This document shows positions 1 to 9,876 of a DNA stretch of 64,000 nt, piece by piece. The notes beneath the pieces were generated by a model. That model saw only the letters and a program-made list of their open reading frames with translations, searched no databases and had not been told where the DNA came from. The position numbers and the translations under genes are program-made. Within the stretch, counting starts at the first letter, position 1; the number at the start of each line of letters is the position of its first letter. This stretch comes from Rhodoplanes sp963712435 (GTDB lineage: Bacteria > Pseudomonadota > Alphaproteobacteria > Rhizobiales > Xanthobacteraceae): positions 186,001-250,000 of the forward strand of contig CAVQIB010000005.1 of the NCBI GenBank assembly GCA_963712435.1, read 5' to 3'.

Positions 1-2997
1 GGCGGGCGGACGCTGCAAGGCGAGCCATGGCGGCTGACGACGCAGGTGAAGGCGGACCCGCGCCGCGTGCTCGCCGAGCAGATCGAATTTCAGTATGGGT
101 CCGACGACCGCCCGTTCCGTCTCTCGGGAAAGGTGGAAGTCGCCTTGGGCGCCGACCGGCATTTCACGGCTCTGCTCGCCGGACGCCAGATCGATCTCGA
201 CCGGGTGGTCGGCGCGCCCGAAAACGGCCCGCGCTCGCCCGCGTCGGCGCTGCTCGCCACCGTGCGGACCCTGTTCGAGGGGGTGCGCGCGCCCATGCGC
301 GGCAGACTGGAGCTCGATATCGACGCGCTCACGGTCGGCGGCGCAGCCGTGCAAAGCGTCCAAGGCACGATCGGCGTCGACAGCGATCAGTGGGATATCG
401 AGACGCTCGAATTCCGCGCGCCCGGCCTGACCCAGGTGCGCCTGAGCGGCCGGCTCGAATCGGGCCGAAACGGGCTCGAATTCGCCGGCCCCGCCAGCAT
501 CGAGTTGGCTGATCCGCGCGCGCTGTGGTCCTTCATCGAGGGCGACGGGGACCGGTTGCGCGGCCCGGTGGCGCCGCTCCGCGCCAGCGGCGAGCTCATC
601 GTTGGCGATCAGGCGATCACCGTCGATCGGCTCAAGGCGGACATCGACCACAAGCAGATCGAAGGGCGCATCGCCTATGCGCCGGCGGGTCCGGACGGCC
701 CGGCGCGGCTCGACGCCGCGCTTCGCGCCGACGAGATCGATCTCGAATCCGCGATCGCGATCGCCACCGGCGCGTTCGCCGGCGTCAAGCTTGAATGGCC
801 GCGCAACGTGGCGCTCGCGCTCTCGATCGGAAAGCTCAGCTACGCCGACATCGAAGCGAGCCGGGTCGAAACGAAGCTCAAGCTGGACGCGAGCGGGCTC
901 ACGATCGAACGCGTCTCGGTCGCCGATCTCCGCGGCGCGAGCATCAAGGCGACCGGCTTGATCGATACATCGGCCGCCTCGCCGCAGGGCGCCGCCTCGC
1001 TCTCCCTCGCAGCGGCGCGTTCCGACGGACTGATCGCGCTGCTCGGCCGCTTCGCGCCGCCCGCCGCCGACGAGATCAAGCGGTATGGCGGTCAACTCGG
1101 CCCCGCCGATTTGCGCGCCCGGCTCGAAGTGGGGCCGGCCAAGCCGGAGCCGGCGACTTCGGGCCGCGCCGGACCGGCGACCCAGGCGCGGCTGGCGATC
1201 GACGGCAAGCTCGGCGCGGTGCGGCTGAACTTGGTCGCGAGCGGGACCGGCGATCCCGCCGCGCCCGCCGCGGCCAAAGTGAAGATCGACGGAACGCTCG
1301 AGGCCGACGACGGCAAGGTGCTCGCCGCCCTGGTCGGGCTCGACCGCGTGGCGGCGATCGATGCGCGGCCTGCCACCATCTCGCTCGCCGGAAACGGCCC
1401 GCTCGATGGCGATGTCGCATTCGAGCTGCGCCTTGCGGCAAGCGGGCTCACGGCGTCAGCCGCGGGCACGGCTCGGCGCGACAAGGGCGAACTGCGCGGC
1501 GTCGCCAATCTGGCGCTGACCGCTGCGGACGTGCGGCCCCTCCTGAACGCGGCTGCGCCGGCGGCCCTGCCGCTCGCCTTCGAGAGCCGGCTCGCCTTTG
1601 CCGGCCGGGCGCTCACCTTTGCGGACATCAAGGGCCGGATCATGGGCGCGGGGGTTGGGGGCCGCGTGAGCCTTCGGCTCGCGTCTCCGCTCGCGATCGA
1701 CGGCCGCATCCAGGCGACCGACCTGGACGCCGCGCAGGTCATCGCGGCGGTGATCGGCGTCCCGCGGCGCGCGCCCGCGCGCGACCAGGCGGCCGGCTGG
1801 CCGGCCGAGCCGTTCGGCCGTCCGCTGTTCGACGATGTCAAAGGCGGCATAGATTTCGAAGCTGGACGCGCCGCGCTCCTGCCTGGGCTCGCAGCCCAGG
1901 ATCTGAAAGGCCGCGCGAGCTTCGACGGCTCGTCTCTTGCTCTGGATGAGCTCACGGCCCGCGTTGCCGGCGGCGCCCTGACCGCCAATGCGGCTTTCCG
2001 GCTTACCCCAGAAGGCCTGTCGGCGCGGGCGCGCCTCGATCTTGCGAAGGGCGATCTTGCCCAGATCGCGTTCGGCCGCAGCAAGCCGCCGGCTTCGGGC
2101 GGCGTGTCCCTGTCCGTCGAGATCGAGGGGACCGGACGAAGTCCGGCCGCGCTGGTCGGCGCGCTGCAGGGGAACGGAACCTTGTCGGCGGAAGGCGTGC
2201 AGATCATGGGTCTCGATCCCAAGGCGATCGATGCGGCCATCCGGGCGTCCGAGCGCGGCCTCGCGCCCGACCGGCTTTCGGGCTACCTCGGTCCGGCCCT
2301 CGATGCGGGGCGGGTTGTCATTCCCGCGGCCTCGACCGGGATCGCCATCCTGGATGGGCGGATCAGGCTCGTGCCGGCGGTCGTCGCCGTGGGCGGGGCG
2401 GAGCTCGCGCTCGCGGGGACCCTCAATCTCGCCGACAACGACCTCGACGCGCGTTTCACCCTGACGGGCGAGCCGCGCGAGGAGATGAAAGGGCGCCGTC
2501 CGGAAATCTCCGTCCTGCTGACCGGGCCACTCTCCGCCCCGAAACGCGCGGTCGACACCTCCGAGCTCGTCAGCTTCGTGACGCTGCGGGCGGTCGAACG
2601 GGAGACCAAGCGCGTCGAGGCGGCCGAGCGGGACGCGAGGCGGCGCGACGAAGCGGCCGCGGCCGAACGCGCAGAGCGTGCGCGCGCGGAACGTGAACGC
2701 GTCGACCGGGAGCGCGTGGAGCGGGAGCGCGTGGAGCGGGAGCGAGCCCTGCAACGAACGGAGCCGGATGGGATCGAGCGCGCGCGCCGCGAAGGCGTCG
2801 ATGCCGGCCAGCGCGAGACGGGGTCCGCCGTTTCGGAACGTGCGCCGCAATTGCCCGCGGCGATCAATATCAAGCCGCAGCCGGTGAAACCCGCGACAGC
2901 CTCTCCCCCGGCAAGGCCCGCCCAGGCGCCCGCGCCACGACCGCCGCCCCCGCCGCCGAACCGAACGTTCTGGGGCGAGTTTTTCGGCCGGCCATAA
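1..2997 (+). CDS. AsmA-like family protein, 5'-truncated by the window edge
   Basis: The frame is open from base 1, so the true start lies upstream; the visible part is about 998 residues. The sequence alternates short beta-rich segments with motifs such as LSGRLE, ADIDHKQIEGRIAY and ADLRGASIKATG, the pattern of AsmA/YhdP-type proteins. These are long inner-membrane-anchored periplasmic proteins linked to outer-membrane lipid homeostasis. The C-terminal part (about 735-840) resembles the AsmA C-terminal domain (LVGALQGNGTLSAEGVQIMG). After it comes a highly charged Arg/Glu helix with a repeated RERVE unit (about residues 875-925) and a Pro/Ala-rich tail ending FWGEFFGRP. The family is inferred from pattern; I see no catalytic residues. 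The next gene is convergent. Confidence 0.75.
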   Translation, partial: GGRTLQGEPWRLTTQVKADPRRVLAEQIEFQYGSDDRPFRLSGKVEVALGADRHFTALLAGRQIDLDRVVGAPENGPRSPASALLATVRTLFEGVRAPMRGRLELDIDALTVGGAAVQSVQGTIGVDSDQWDIETLEFRAPGLTQVRLSGRLESGRNGLEFAGPASIELADPRALWSFIEGDGDRLRGPVAPLRASGELIVGDQAITVDRLKADIDHKQIEGRIAYAPAGPDGPARLDAALRADEIDLESAIAIATGAFAGVKLEWPRNVALALSIGKLSYADIEASRVETKLKLDASGLTIERVSVADLRGASIKATGLIDTSAASPQGAASLSLAAARSDGLIALLGRFAPPAADEIKRYGGQLGPADLRARLEVGPAKPEPATSGRAGPATQARLAIDGKLGAVRLNLVASGTGDPAAPAAAKVKIDGTLEADDGKVLAALVGLDRVAAIDARPATISLAGNGPLDGDVAFELRLAASGLTASAAGTARRDKGELRGVANLALTAADVRPLLNAAAPAALPLAFESRLAFAGRALTFADIKGRIMGAGVGGRVSLRLASPLAIDGRIQATDLDAAQVIAAVIGVPRRAPARDQAAGWPAEPFGRPLFDDVKGGIDFEAGRAALLPGLAAQDLKGRASFDGSSLALDELTARVAGGALTANAAFRLTPEGLSARARLDLAKGDLAQIAFGRSKPPASGGVSLSVEIEGTGRSPAALVGALQGNGTLSAEGVQIMGLDPKAIDAAIRASERGLAPDRLSGYLGPALDAGRVVIPAASTGIAILDGRIRLVPAVVAVGGAELALAGTLNLADNDLDARFTLTGEPREEMKGRRPEISVLLTGPLSAPKRAVDTSELVSFVTLRAVERETKRVEAAERDARRRDEAAAAERAERARAERERVDRERVERERVERERALQRTEPDGIERARREGVDAGQRETGSAVSERAPQLPAAINIKPQPVKPATASPPARPAQAPAPRPPPPPPNRTFWGEFFGRP

Positions 2998-3036
2998 ACG
3001 CCGCTGACGCGATCTGTGACGGCCCGAATTCGGGAT

Positions 3037-3315
3037 TTACCCGGCGCGCATCGCCGGCCGGGCGGCCCCGTCATGCGCGGGAGGAGCGGCGGCGTGGGTC
3101 CCGCTGCCGCGGTAGTGGTCCAGCACGAACAGGCGGATCGCCGACGACAGATTTCCGTGCTGACGATCGGTATCGATGGTCGACACAAGGTCCGAAAGCG
3201 TCATGTGACGACTTCCGGCGATCTCCTTCAAACCTTTCCAGAATGCATCCTCAAGGCTCACGCTTGTCTTGTGGCCGGCAATCACGATCGAGCGCTTCAC
3301 GACTGGCGACTTCAT
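3037..3315 (-). CDS. Ribbon-helix-helix domain protein
   Basis: Small protein of 92 residues. The N-terminal 70 residues (KSPVVKRSIVIAGHKTSVSL, then EDAFWKGLKEIA, TLSDLVSTID and SSAIRLFVLDHY) match the ribbon-helix-helix family common beside fumC and sspB in Rhizobiales. Such proteins bind DNA as dimers through the N-terminal beta strand, here KRSIVIAG. The last 20 residues are Ala/Pro-rich and look disordered. Two ATGs lie six bases apart. I chose the second (3315) because GGGAG sits at a normal distance upstream of it and abuts the first. The target is unknown. It lies downstream of fumC on the same strand, with remains of a small gene between. Confidence 0.8.
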   Translation of the reverse strand: MKSPVVKRSIVIAGHKTSVSLEDAFWKGLKEIAGSRHMTLSDLVSTIDTDRQHGNLSSAIRLFVLDHYRGSGTHAAAPPAHDGAARPAMRAG

Positions 3316-3329
3316 AACCATCTCCCGTA

Positions 3330-3500
3330 TCGATCCGGTGTCGGTCGAGATCGCGGTTGGCCGTCTCGAACGGCGTCAAGCGGCTTCCGTAAGCCTTCGA
3401 CGTCTCCCCAATGAACCCGGTTCCCGGCCGCGCGTTCCGCAGCGATTGGCGTTTTGGATGCTTTTTCGGATTGGGCGGACGGCGCGGCGGCGCACCGCTC
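3330..3500 (-). pseudogene. Possible frame-broken DUF4169-like small gene
   Basis: Between fumC and the ribbon-helix-helix gene, Rhizobiales usually carry a 60-70 residue basic protein, DUF4169. On the minus strand here, no single frame is intact. One frame reads AERAAGNRVHWG, a second LGRRRRLTEAA, and a third ANRDLDRHRIDTGDGYE. In that order they resemble the usual ANR...G...K...DLD.HRI.TGDG pattern. The last piece runs into the start of the next gene. I read this as the remains or mis-sequenced copy of DUF4169. The match is from memory of the family, so confidence is limited. Confidence 0.4.
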
Positions 3501-3511
3501 CGCCGGAAGCG

Positions 3512-4895
3512 TCAGCCCGGCCGCGTCATCGCGTGCGGGAGCACGATGCGATCGAATTCCTCGGCGGTGACATGACCGAGCCGGACCGCTTCGTCGCGCA
3601 GCGTCGTGCCCTTCGCGTGCGCCGTCTTGGCGATTTCCGCCGCCTTCTCGTAGCCGAGCTTGGGCGCGAGCGCCGTCACCAGCATGAGCGACTGCCGCAT
3701 GAGCGCGGCGATCCGCTCTTCGTTGGGACGTATGCCGGCGACGCAGTAATCGGTGAAGGAACGCGCCGCGTCGGCGAGCAGGCGCACCGATTGGAGGAAG
3801 GCGAACGCGATCACCGGCTTGAACACGTTCAGCTCGAAATGCCCCTGGCTCGCCGCCGCCGTGATCGTCGTCTCGTTCCCGAACACGCGGGCGCACACCA
3901 TGGTGAGCGCCTCGCTCTGGGTCGGGTTGACCTTGCCCGGCATGATCGAGGAGCCGGGCTCGTTCTCCGGCAGGATGATTTCGCCGAAGCCGGAGCGCGG
4001 CCCGCTGCCGAGCAGGCGAAGATCGTTGGCGATCTTGAACAGCGCGGTGGCGAGCGCGGCGAGCGCCCCGTGGACGAAGACGAAGACGTCATGCGCGGCG
4101 AGCGCCTCGAACTTGTTTCCCGCGCTCACGAAGGGACGCCCGGTGAGGGCGGCCATGCGCGCGGCGAACCGCTCGGCGAACTCACGCGGCGCGTTGAGAC
4201 CGGTGCCCACCGCCGTGCCGCCCTGGGCGAGCGGATACAGGTGGCGCATGGCCTCTTCGACGCGGGCGAGCGACGAGCCCACTTGCGCCGCGTAGCCGGA
4301 AAACTCCTGTCCGAGCGTGAGCGGGACCGCGTCCTGCAGATGCGTGCGCCCGATCTTCACGATCGGCTCGAACGCTTCGCTTTTCTCGGCAAGCGCCGCC
4401 CGCAGATGGAGGAGCGCGGGGACCAGGCTGCTCGGCGATTTCCGCGACCGCGGCGATATGCATCGCGCTGGGGAAACTGTCGTTGGAGGACTGGCTCATA
4501 TTGACGTGGTCGTTCGGGTGCACCGGCGCCTTGGCGCCGAGCGTCCCGCCCAGCAATTCGTTCGCGCGGTTGGCGATGACCTCGTTGACATTCATGTTGG
4601 TCTGGGTGCCGGAGCCGGTCTGCCAGACGATCAGCGGGAAGTGCTCGTCGAAACGCCCGGCGACGATCTCGTCGGCGGCGGCGACAATCGCGCCCATGCG
4701 GCGTTCGTCGAGAAGCCCGAGCGCGTTGTTCACCTCGGCGGCCACGCGCTTGACGCGGGCGAGCGCGCGGATGAGCGACATCGGCATGCGTTCGTCGCCG
4801 ATGCGGAAATTGCGGCGCGAGCGCTCGGTCTGCGCGCCCCAGTAGGACTCGGCGGGAACGTCGATGGGGCCGAACGTGTCGGTCTCGGTGCGCAT
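3512..4895 (-). CDS. fumC: Class II fumarate hydratase (one frameshift)
   Basis: Interconverts fumarate and malate in the TCA cycle in the cytoplasm as a homotetramer. The N-terminal part reads MRTETDTFGPIDVPAESYWG and contains TGSGTQTNMNVNEVIANRA and HPNDHVNMSQSSNDSFPSAM, both fumarase active-site segments. The C-terminal part contains TVGTGLN-like AVGTGLN and the class signature GSSIMPGKVNPTQ, ending near HAMTRPG. The two parts lie in different frames. Around 4426-4427 the sequence encodes EIAEQ followed by CCTGGTC where CTGGTC would restore LVPALLHLR, so one extra base explains the break. Start ATG at 4895; upstream in-frame codons do not look like fumarase. Reconstructed length is about 461 residues, normal for FumC. 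Confidence 0.93.
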
Positions 4896-5027
4896 CCGCG
4901 GCATGGGCGATCTCGCTGGCGCTGTGAATGGTCCTACGACCACGCGCCGCCAAGCATCGCGTTCCGTCTCGTGCTCGATTTGGGAAGCGATGCCCTGCGG
5001 GCGAAGTCGAGGCTCGGCTTGACCGCC

Positions 5028-5630
5028 CTATTTCTTGCGGAACCGGTCGAGACGCACGACCTCGCCGCCGCCTTGGGGCTTGTCGGGCGGTTCGTCCGCG
5101 CGCGCCTGCGGCGGGGGATTGGCCGGGGTCGGCACGGGCTCGCTCGCGCGCCCGGGCACGCGCTTGTGGCGCGCCGGCGGGCGCTCCTTGACCGGCTTGC
5201 CGGACGGGGGCGCGGACGCGCCGTCTTCCGCCGGCTCGGCGGTCGTGGCTTCGGCCGCTTCGGCGTCGAGTTCGGACTCGATCGCGAACTGCAGGCCGAA
5301 CTGAACCGAGGGGTCGAAGAAGCCCTTGATCGCCGCGAGCGGCACCACCAGACGCTCGGGAATGCCATTGAACGACAGGCCCACCTCGAACACGTCGTCA
5401 TGGATGGCCAGGTCCCAGAACTGATGCTGCAGGACGATGGTCATCTCTTCCGGGTACTGCGCGGACAGCCGGGGAGAGATTTTCACGCCGTCCGCGCGGG
5501 TGTCGATATTGATGTAGAAATGGTGCTCGCCGGGCAGGCCCTTGGCCGCCGCGTCGGTGAGCACGGTTCGCACCACGCCGCGCAGCGCCTCCTGGGTGAG
5601 GATGTCGTAGCGGATGTAATCAGTCGCCAT
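5028..5630 (-). CDS. sspB: SspB family ClpXP adaptor
   Basis: Alphaproteobacterial SspB, 200 residues, a dimeric adaptor that hands ssrA-tagged proteins to ClpXP. Residues 1-115 form the substrate-binding fold (MATDYIRYDILTQEALRGVV, HHFYINIDTRADGV, YPEEMTIVLQHQFWDL, GIPERLVVPLAAIKGFFDPS). A long Pro/Ala/Glu-rich linker follows. The last residues, GGEVVRLDRFRKK, are the conserved ClpX-docking tail (XB motif). Start is ATG 5630; in-frame codons upstream give sequence unlike the family. It sits next to the tmRNA gene that produces the tag it recognises, about 200 bases away on the same strand, which fits their shared role in rescuing stalled ribosomes. Confidence 0.93.
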   Translation of the reverse strand: MATDYIRYDILTQEALRGVVRTVLTDAAAKGLPGEHHFYINIDTRADGVKISPRLSAQYPEEMTIVLQHQFWDLAIHDDVFEVGLSFNGIPERLVVPLAAIKGFFDPSVQFGLQFAIESELDAEAAEATTAEPAEDGASAPPSGKPVKERPPARHKRVPGRASEPVPTPANPPPQARADEPPDKPQGGGEVVRLDRFRKK

Positions 5631-5834
5631 CGATCGGGGTCTCGACGATTCGTTAAGGAGCGATGCTAGAGCATTTCCTGGCGAAGTGTGAACTTCCCCC
5701 CAGAAATCTGGAATAGCGGCGAAAGCGGCCGGGCGCACGCCCGGCGCAAAGGTTACGCAACCAGCGGTTCCGCGTGGCGCGCCCAAACAAACCCAAGAAA
5801 ACAGACCTCCCCATCAGAACCGAGCCGCGAGGGA

Positions 5835-6190
5835 AGGCGAAGTGGAGGCTTCTGTTGCCAGGTGCCTCCGAACCCCGCCTGACGTTGCTACACGCCAGGG
5901 CTTAAAATCGGTATTTCAAACCGCGTTACGCGGCCTGAGCCACCGGAGCATAGTTGTCGTTGGCAACTATTGCTAAGGCCCGATAACGGCGGAACCATAC
6001 CGAGCAAAAGCGCGCCCTTTACGCCCTCGTCGATCCTATTTCGCCCCCATCACCTGCCCACCTGGACAGCAGCCGCGCCTGATTGCGGCGGGGCCGCAGC
6101 CCCATGGGCAGATGGTGGAGGCGCCGGGTACTGCCCCCGGGTCCGAAAGGTTTATTACGACGGCCATTTATCGCCATAGCCGGCAAGCCG
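5835..6190 (-). ncRNA. ssrA: Circularly permuted two-piece tmRNA
   Basis: Read on the minus strand, the acceptor piece comes first. It ends in TTCGGACCCGGGGGC...GGCGCCTCCACCA (3' CCA at about 6113), a T-arm plus acceptor strand. A spacer of about 60 bases follows, then the coding piece beginning near 6049 with GGGGGCGAAATAGGATCGAC, the usual tmRNA 5' region. The tag reading frame at 5965-5927 encodes ANDNYAPVAQAA and a TAA stop. The coding piece continues through a GGAGGC...GCCTCC hairpin near 5835. This 3'-part-before-5'-part order is the permuted arrangement known from alphaproteobacteria. The outer limits are estimates; the tag and CCA end are read directly. Confidence 0.93.
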
Positions 6191-6512
6191 GCAGAGTGAA
6201 TATAGGCGGAGTTGGGGGCGGAATAAAGGGCGCGGACGGAGAAGGGGCAGGTGCGCCTCCGCCGGTCGCCATTCCGATCAAGCCGACGTGCGGAAAATTT
6301 CTAGGGTTACGCCACCTTTAAAGGTTCACATTGCCTCTGTGCAGTGGATCGGCGTGGACCCGACGCCCTGCTGATCCGACCTCCCCTTGGAAGGGGGAGG
6401 TCGGCGAGCGAAGCTCGCCGGGAGGGGGTCAACCTCACGCGACCCCCACCCCGACCCTCCCCCTTTCAGGGGGAGGGAGCGCGAAACGTCACAACACTGG
6501 AGCCGGCCGGCG
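6191..6512. other. Non-coding region between tmRNA and topA
   Basis: No convincing gene. The left half (to about 6330) lies upstream of the tmRNA acceptor piece and should hold its promoter; I could not pick a clear -35/-10 pair. The right half is filled by a GC-rich inverted repeat, listed separately, lying between the tmRNA gene and the end of topA. Confidence 0.6.
6378..6480. repeat. GC-rich intergenic palindromic repeat
   Basis: Two hairpins in a row. The first is CGACCTCCCCTTGG next to AAGGGGGAGGTCG (6378-6404). The second is GACCCTCCCCCTTTC with AGGGGGAGGGAG near the right end. Between them GGGAGGGGGTC pairs with GACCCCCACCCC. This is the style of short intergenic repeats scattered through many Rhizobiales genomes. 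A related sequence occurs near 14900. Its position just after the topA stop means it could also act in transcription termination or mRNA 3' stability. Confidence 0.7.
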
Positions 6513-9267
6513 TCAGCCGCTGCCGGCGGCGGCCTTCTTCGCCCGCTTGGCCGTCGATGGCTTCGGCTTGGCGCCTGGCTTTGCGCCTTTCGCCCGCTTC
6601 GGCTTTGCTGCACGGGCCACGGCCGCAGTGCCCGTCGCGCCGTCCGCTTCCGCTCCGCCGCGATTGGCCGCGCCCGCGTCGGCGGCGGCCGCCTTTTTCC
6701 GCGGGCCCCCACCGCGCCGGCGCGGCGGCGCAGTGCCGACCCGCTCCGCGCGCGCGGCGAGCAGGCCGACCGCCTCGTCGAGCGTGATCGCATCCGGCGT
6801 CTTGTCGCGCGGAATGGTGGCGTTGAGCCCGCCATGGCTGACATAGGGGCCGTAGCGCCCGCTCTTGACCACGATCGACCCGCCCTTTTCCGGGTGGTCG
6901 CCGAGCGGCCGGCCGGGGTCGGCGGCGAAGCGCCGCCCGCGCGGCCCCTTCGCCTGTTTCTCGGCGATCAAGGTCACGGCGCGGTTGAGGCCGATCGTGA
7001 GCACGTCGTCGCCCGGCTCCAGATTGGCGTAGGTCTTGCCGTGCTGGACATAGGAGCCATAGCGGCCGATGCCCGCGACGATCGGCTCGCCGTCTTCCGG
7101 ATGCACGCCGATCTCCCGCGGCAGCGACAAAAGGCCGAGCGCAAGGTCGAGATCGACAGAGTCGGGGTTGGTCCCCTTCGGCAGGCCGGCGCGCTTGGGC
7201 TTCTCCTCGCCATTGCCTTCGCCGAGTTGCACGTAAGGGCCGAACCGGCCGGACCGGAGCGAGACCTCGAGCCCGGTGTCGGGGGCCTGTCCGAGCACGC
7301 GGGTCTCCGGCTCCGTCACGCCGTCGGCGCCCGGCACCGAGAAGGGACGGGTGTAGCGGCAGTCCGGGTAGTTCGAGCAGCCGATGAACGCGCCGTAACG
7401 GCCGAGCTTCAACGACAGCCGCCCGGTGGCGCAGGTCGGGCAGAGCCGCGGATCGGTCCCGTCCGGCCGCGGCGGGAAGAGATGCGGCGCGAGCATCTCG
7501 TCGAGCGTGTCGATCACGTTGCCGACGCGCAGATCCTTGATCTCCTCCACCGCGGCGAAGAAGTCGCGCCAGAACCGGCGCATGAGTTCGAGCCACGCCA
7601 TCTCGTTGTTGGAGACGCGGTCGAGCTGCTCTTCGAGATCGGCGGTGAAGTCGTATTCGACATAGCGCGAGAAGAAGCTTTCCAGAAAGGCCGTGACGAT
7701 GCGGCCGCGGTCCTCCGGGACCAGCCGGTTCTTCTCGGCGCGGACATAGCTGCGGTCCTTCAGCACCTGCAGGATCGAGGCATAGGTCGAGGGCCGGCCG
7801 ATGCCGAGCTCCTCCAGCCGCTTGACCAGCGAGGCTTCCGAATAGCGCGGCGGCGGCTCGGTGAAATGCTGGCTCGACATCGATCGCCGAGCTTCTTGAG
7901 CGCCTCGCCGACGCTCATCTGCGGCAGCCGGCGCTGCTCCTCGTCCTCGGCCGCTTCGTCGCGGCCCTCCTGGTACACGGCGAGGAAGCCGTCGAACGTG
8001 ACCACGGTGCCGTTGGCGCGCAGATCGAGCACGCGCGGCCTGGGCGCGTCCACCTTCGCGGTGATGTCGACGGTGGTGCGCTCGAGCTCGGCCGATTCCA
8101 TCTGGCTCGCGAGGGCGCGCTTGAAGATGAGTTCGTACAGCTTGGCCTGGTCGGTATCGAGGAATCGCGCGACATCGCGCGGCCGCCGCGCGATGTCGGT
8201 CGGCCGGATCGCTTCGTGCGCCTCCTGCGCGTTCTTCGCCTTGGTCTGATAGCGGCGGGGCGCGTCCGGCACGTAGCGCGCGCCGTAGTCGGTCCCGATC
8301 GCCGACCGGATCGCCGCGCACGGCCTCTTCGGCGATCTGCACGCCGTCGGTGCGCATATAGGTGATCAGGCCGACCGCCTCGCCGCCGATCTCGATGCCC
8401 TCGTAAAGGCGCTGGGCGACGCGCATCGTATGCGCGGGCGGCAAAGCCGAGCTTGCGGCTCGCCTCCTGCTGCAGGGTCGAGGTGGTGAAGGGCGGCGCC
8501 GGATTGCGCTTGGTCGGCTTGGCTTCCACCGAGGCGACGGAAAAAGCCGCCTGTTCCAGCGCCTGCTTGAACGCCTCGGCCTCGGCGCCAGCGCCGATGT
8601 CGAGCCGTGCGATCTTCTGCCCGTCGGCGCCCACGAGCCGCGCCTGGAAGCTCTCCCCGCGCGGGGTCGCAAGCGTCGCCACGAGCGACCAGTATTCGCG
8701 CGGGACGAATTTCTCGATCTCGAGCTCACGGTCGCAGACGAGCCGCAGCGCGACCGACTGCACCCGGCCGGCCGAACGCGCGCCCGGCAGCTTGCGCCAC
8801 AGCACCGGCGAGAGCGTGAAGCCGACGAGATAGTCGAGCGCGCGGCGGGCGAGATAGGCGTCGACCAGCGCCTGATCGATCTCGCGCGGATGCTTCATCG
8901 CCTCGGTCACCGCCTGCTTGGTGATGGCGTTGAAGACGACCCGCTCGACCGCCTGGCCGCTCAGGGCGCGCTTCTCCTTCAGCGCTTCGAGAAGATGCCA
9001 GGAGATCGCTTCGCCCTCGCGGTCCGGGTCGGTCGCGAGGATGAGCTTGTCCGCGGATTTGAGCGCGCGCGCGATCTCGTTGAGTCGCTTCTGCGCCCTC
9101 GGATCCACCTCCCAGACCATGCGGAAATCGGTGGCGGGATCGACCGAGCCGTCTTTCGCAGGAAGGTCCCTCACATGGCCGAACGAGGCCAGCACCTCAT
9201 AGCCGCGGCCGAGATATTTGTTGATGGTCTTTGCCTTGGCCGGAGATTCGACGACAACTATGTTCAT
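6513..9267 (-). CDS. topA: DNA topoisomerase I (several frameshifts)
   Basis: Relaxes negative supercoils by a transient 5'-phosphotyrosine break. Starts MNIVVVESPAKAKTINKYLG at 9267 (TOPRIM domain, with DPDREGEAISWH). Next come RSAGRVQSVALRL and, in a second frame near 8350, YMRTDGVQIAEEAV, whose tyrosine is the expected catalytic residue. A third stretch (about 8272-7890) carries AKNAQEAHEAIRPTD. The last returns to the second frame with GIGRPSTYASILQVL, a zinc ribbon CPTCATGRLSLKLGRYGAF, three repeats of the RYGPYV type and a Lys/Ala-rich tail. Frame changes lie near 8440, 8300 and 7885. Reconstructed length is about 915 residues, normal for alphaproteobacteria. The enzyme is essential, so the breaks are probably sequence errors. 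Confidence 0.92.
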
Positions 9268-9492
9268 GAAGTGCCTTGTGTTTTCGGCAACTTTTGCCGG
9301 CGCGCGGCGGGTGGATCGCCAACGCGAGCGCCTGGAAAATGGGTAAGCATCCCCCGCCTGTCAAATTGCATGACCTGGACGACCGGCTAGTCCGACTAAA
9401 TTAGGAGTAGAGATTATAGTTAACATCAACTAAGAGTAGGGCATGCTCTGGGGTCTAGCCCATGGCCTCAGACACCGCTCCGCAGGTCGTAT

Positions 9493-9717
9493 ATGCCGGA
9501 ACAAACGCACCTCCAACATGTCAACAATTCGGCCGAGGCCGCAGCCTATATCGCGGACCTGTCGCTGGATTTGGCGCAGATCGCCCGTCGGCACGGGCTC
9601 GACGCGCTCGGTTTCATCCTGGACATGGCGCACCTCGAAGCGGAGGCGTTGAGCCGTATACAAGAAGCTGGCGATTCGAGTTTGCACAACTCCAAGGACA
9701 TATCGCAAGCGCCTTGA
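9493..9717 (+). CDS. Small conserved-looking hypothetical protein
   Basis: 74 residues, soluble, with no signal peptide. The central part (NSAEAAAYIADLSLDLAQIA, RRHGLDALGFILDMAHLEAE) is helical and resembles small uncharacterised proteins of Bradyrhizobium-type genomes. The tail after LEAEALSRIQEAG looks non-conserved. It stands alone between the divergent topA and acylphosphatase, with an AT-richer stretch (9390-9450) upstream that may hold its promoter. Function unknown. Confidence 0.65.
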   Translation: MPEQTHLQHVNNSAEAAAYIADLSLDLAQIARRHGLDALGFILDMAHLEAEALSRIQEAGDSSLHNSKDISQAP

Positions 9718-9876
9718 CGAGCCGTCGCTGTCTTCAGCCATCCGGTCCTTTGCGCGAATGCCTGACCTGAGCGCCGCCGCGTCACCGACTCGGAGAAACC
9801 ATGCTAGAGCGATCCGGGCCGATCTGCGGCAAATGCCGCGGGTGGGTGAGGCCGTGCTTGGGATCGGAGCTGTCGC

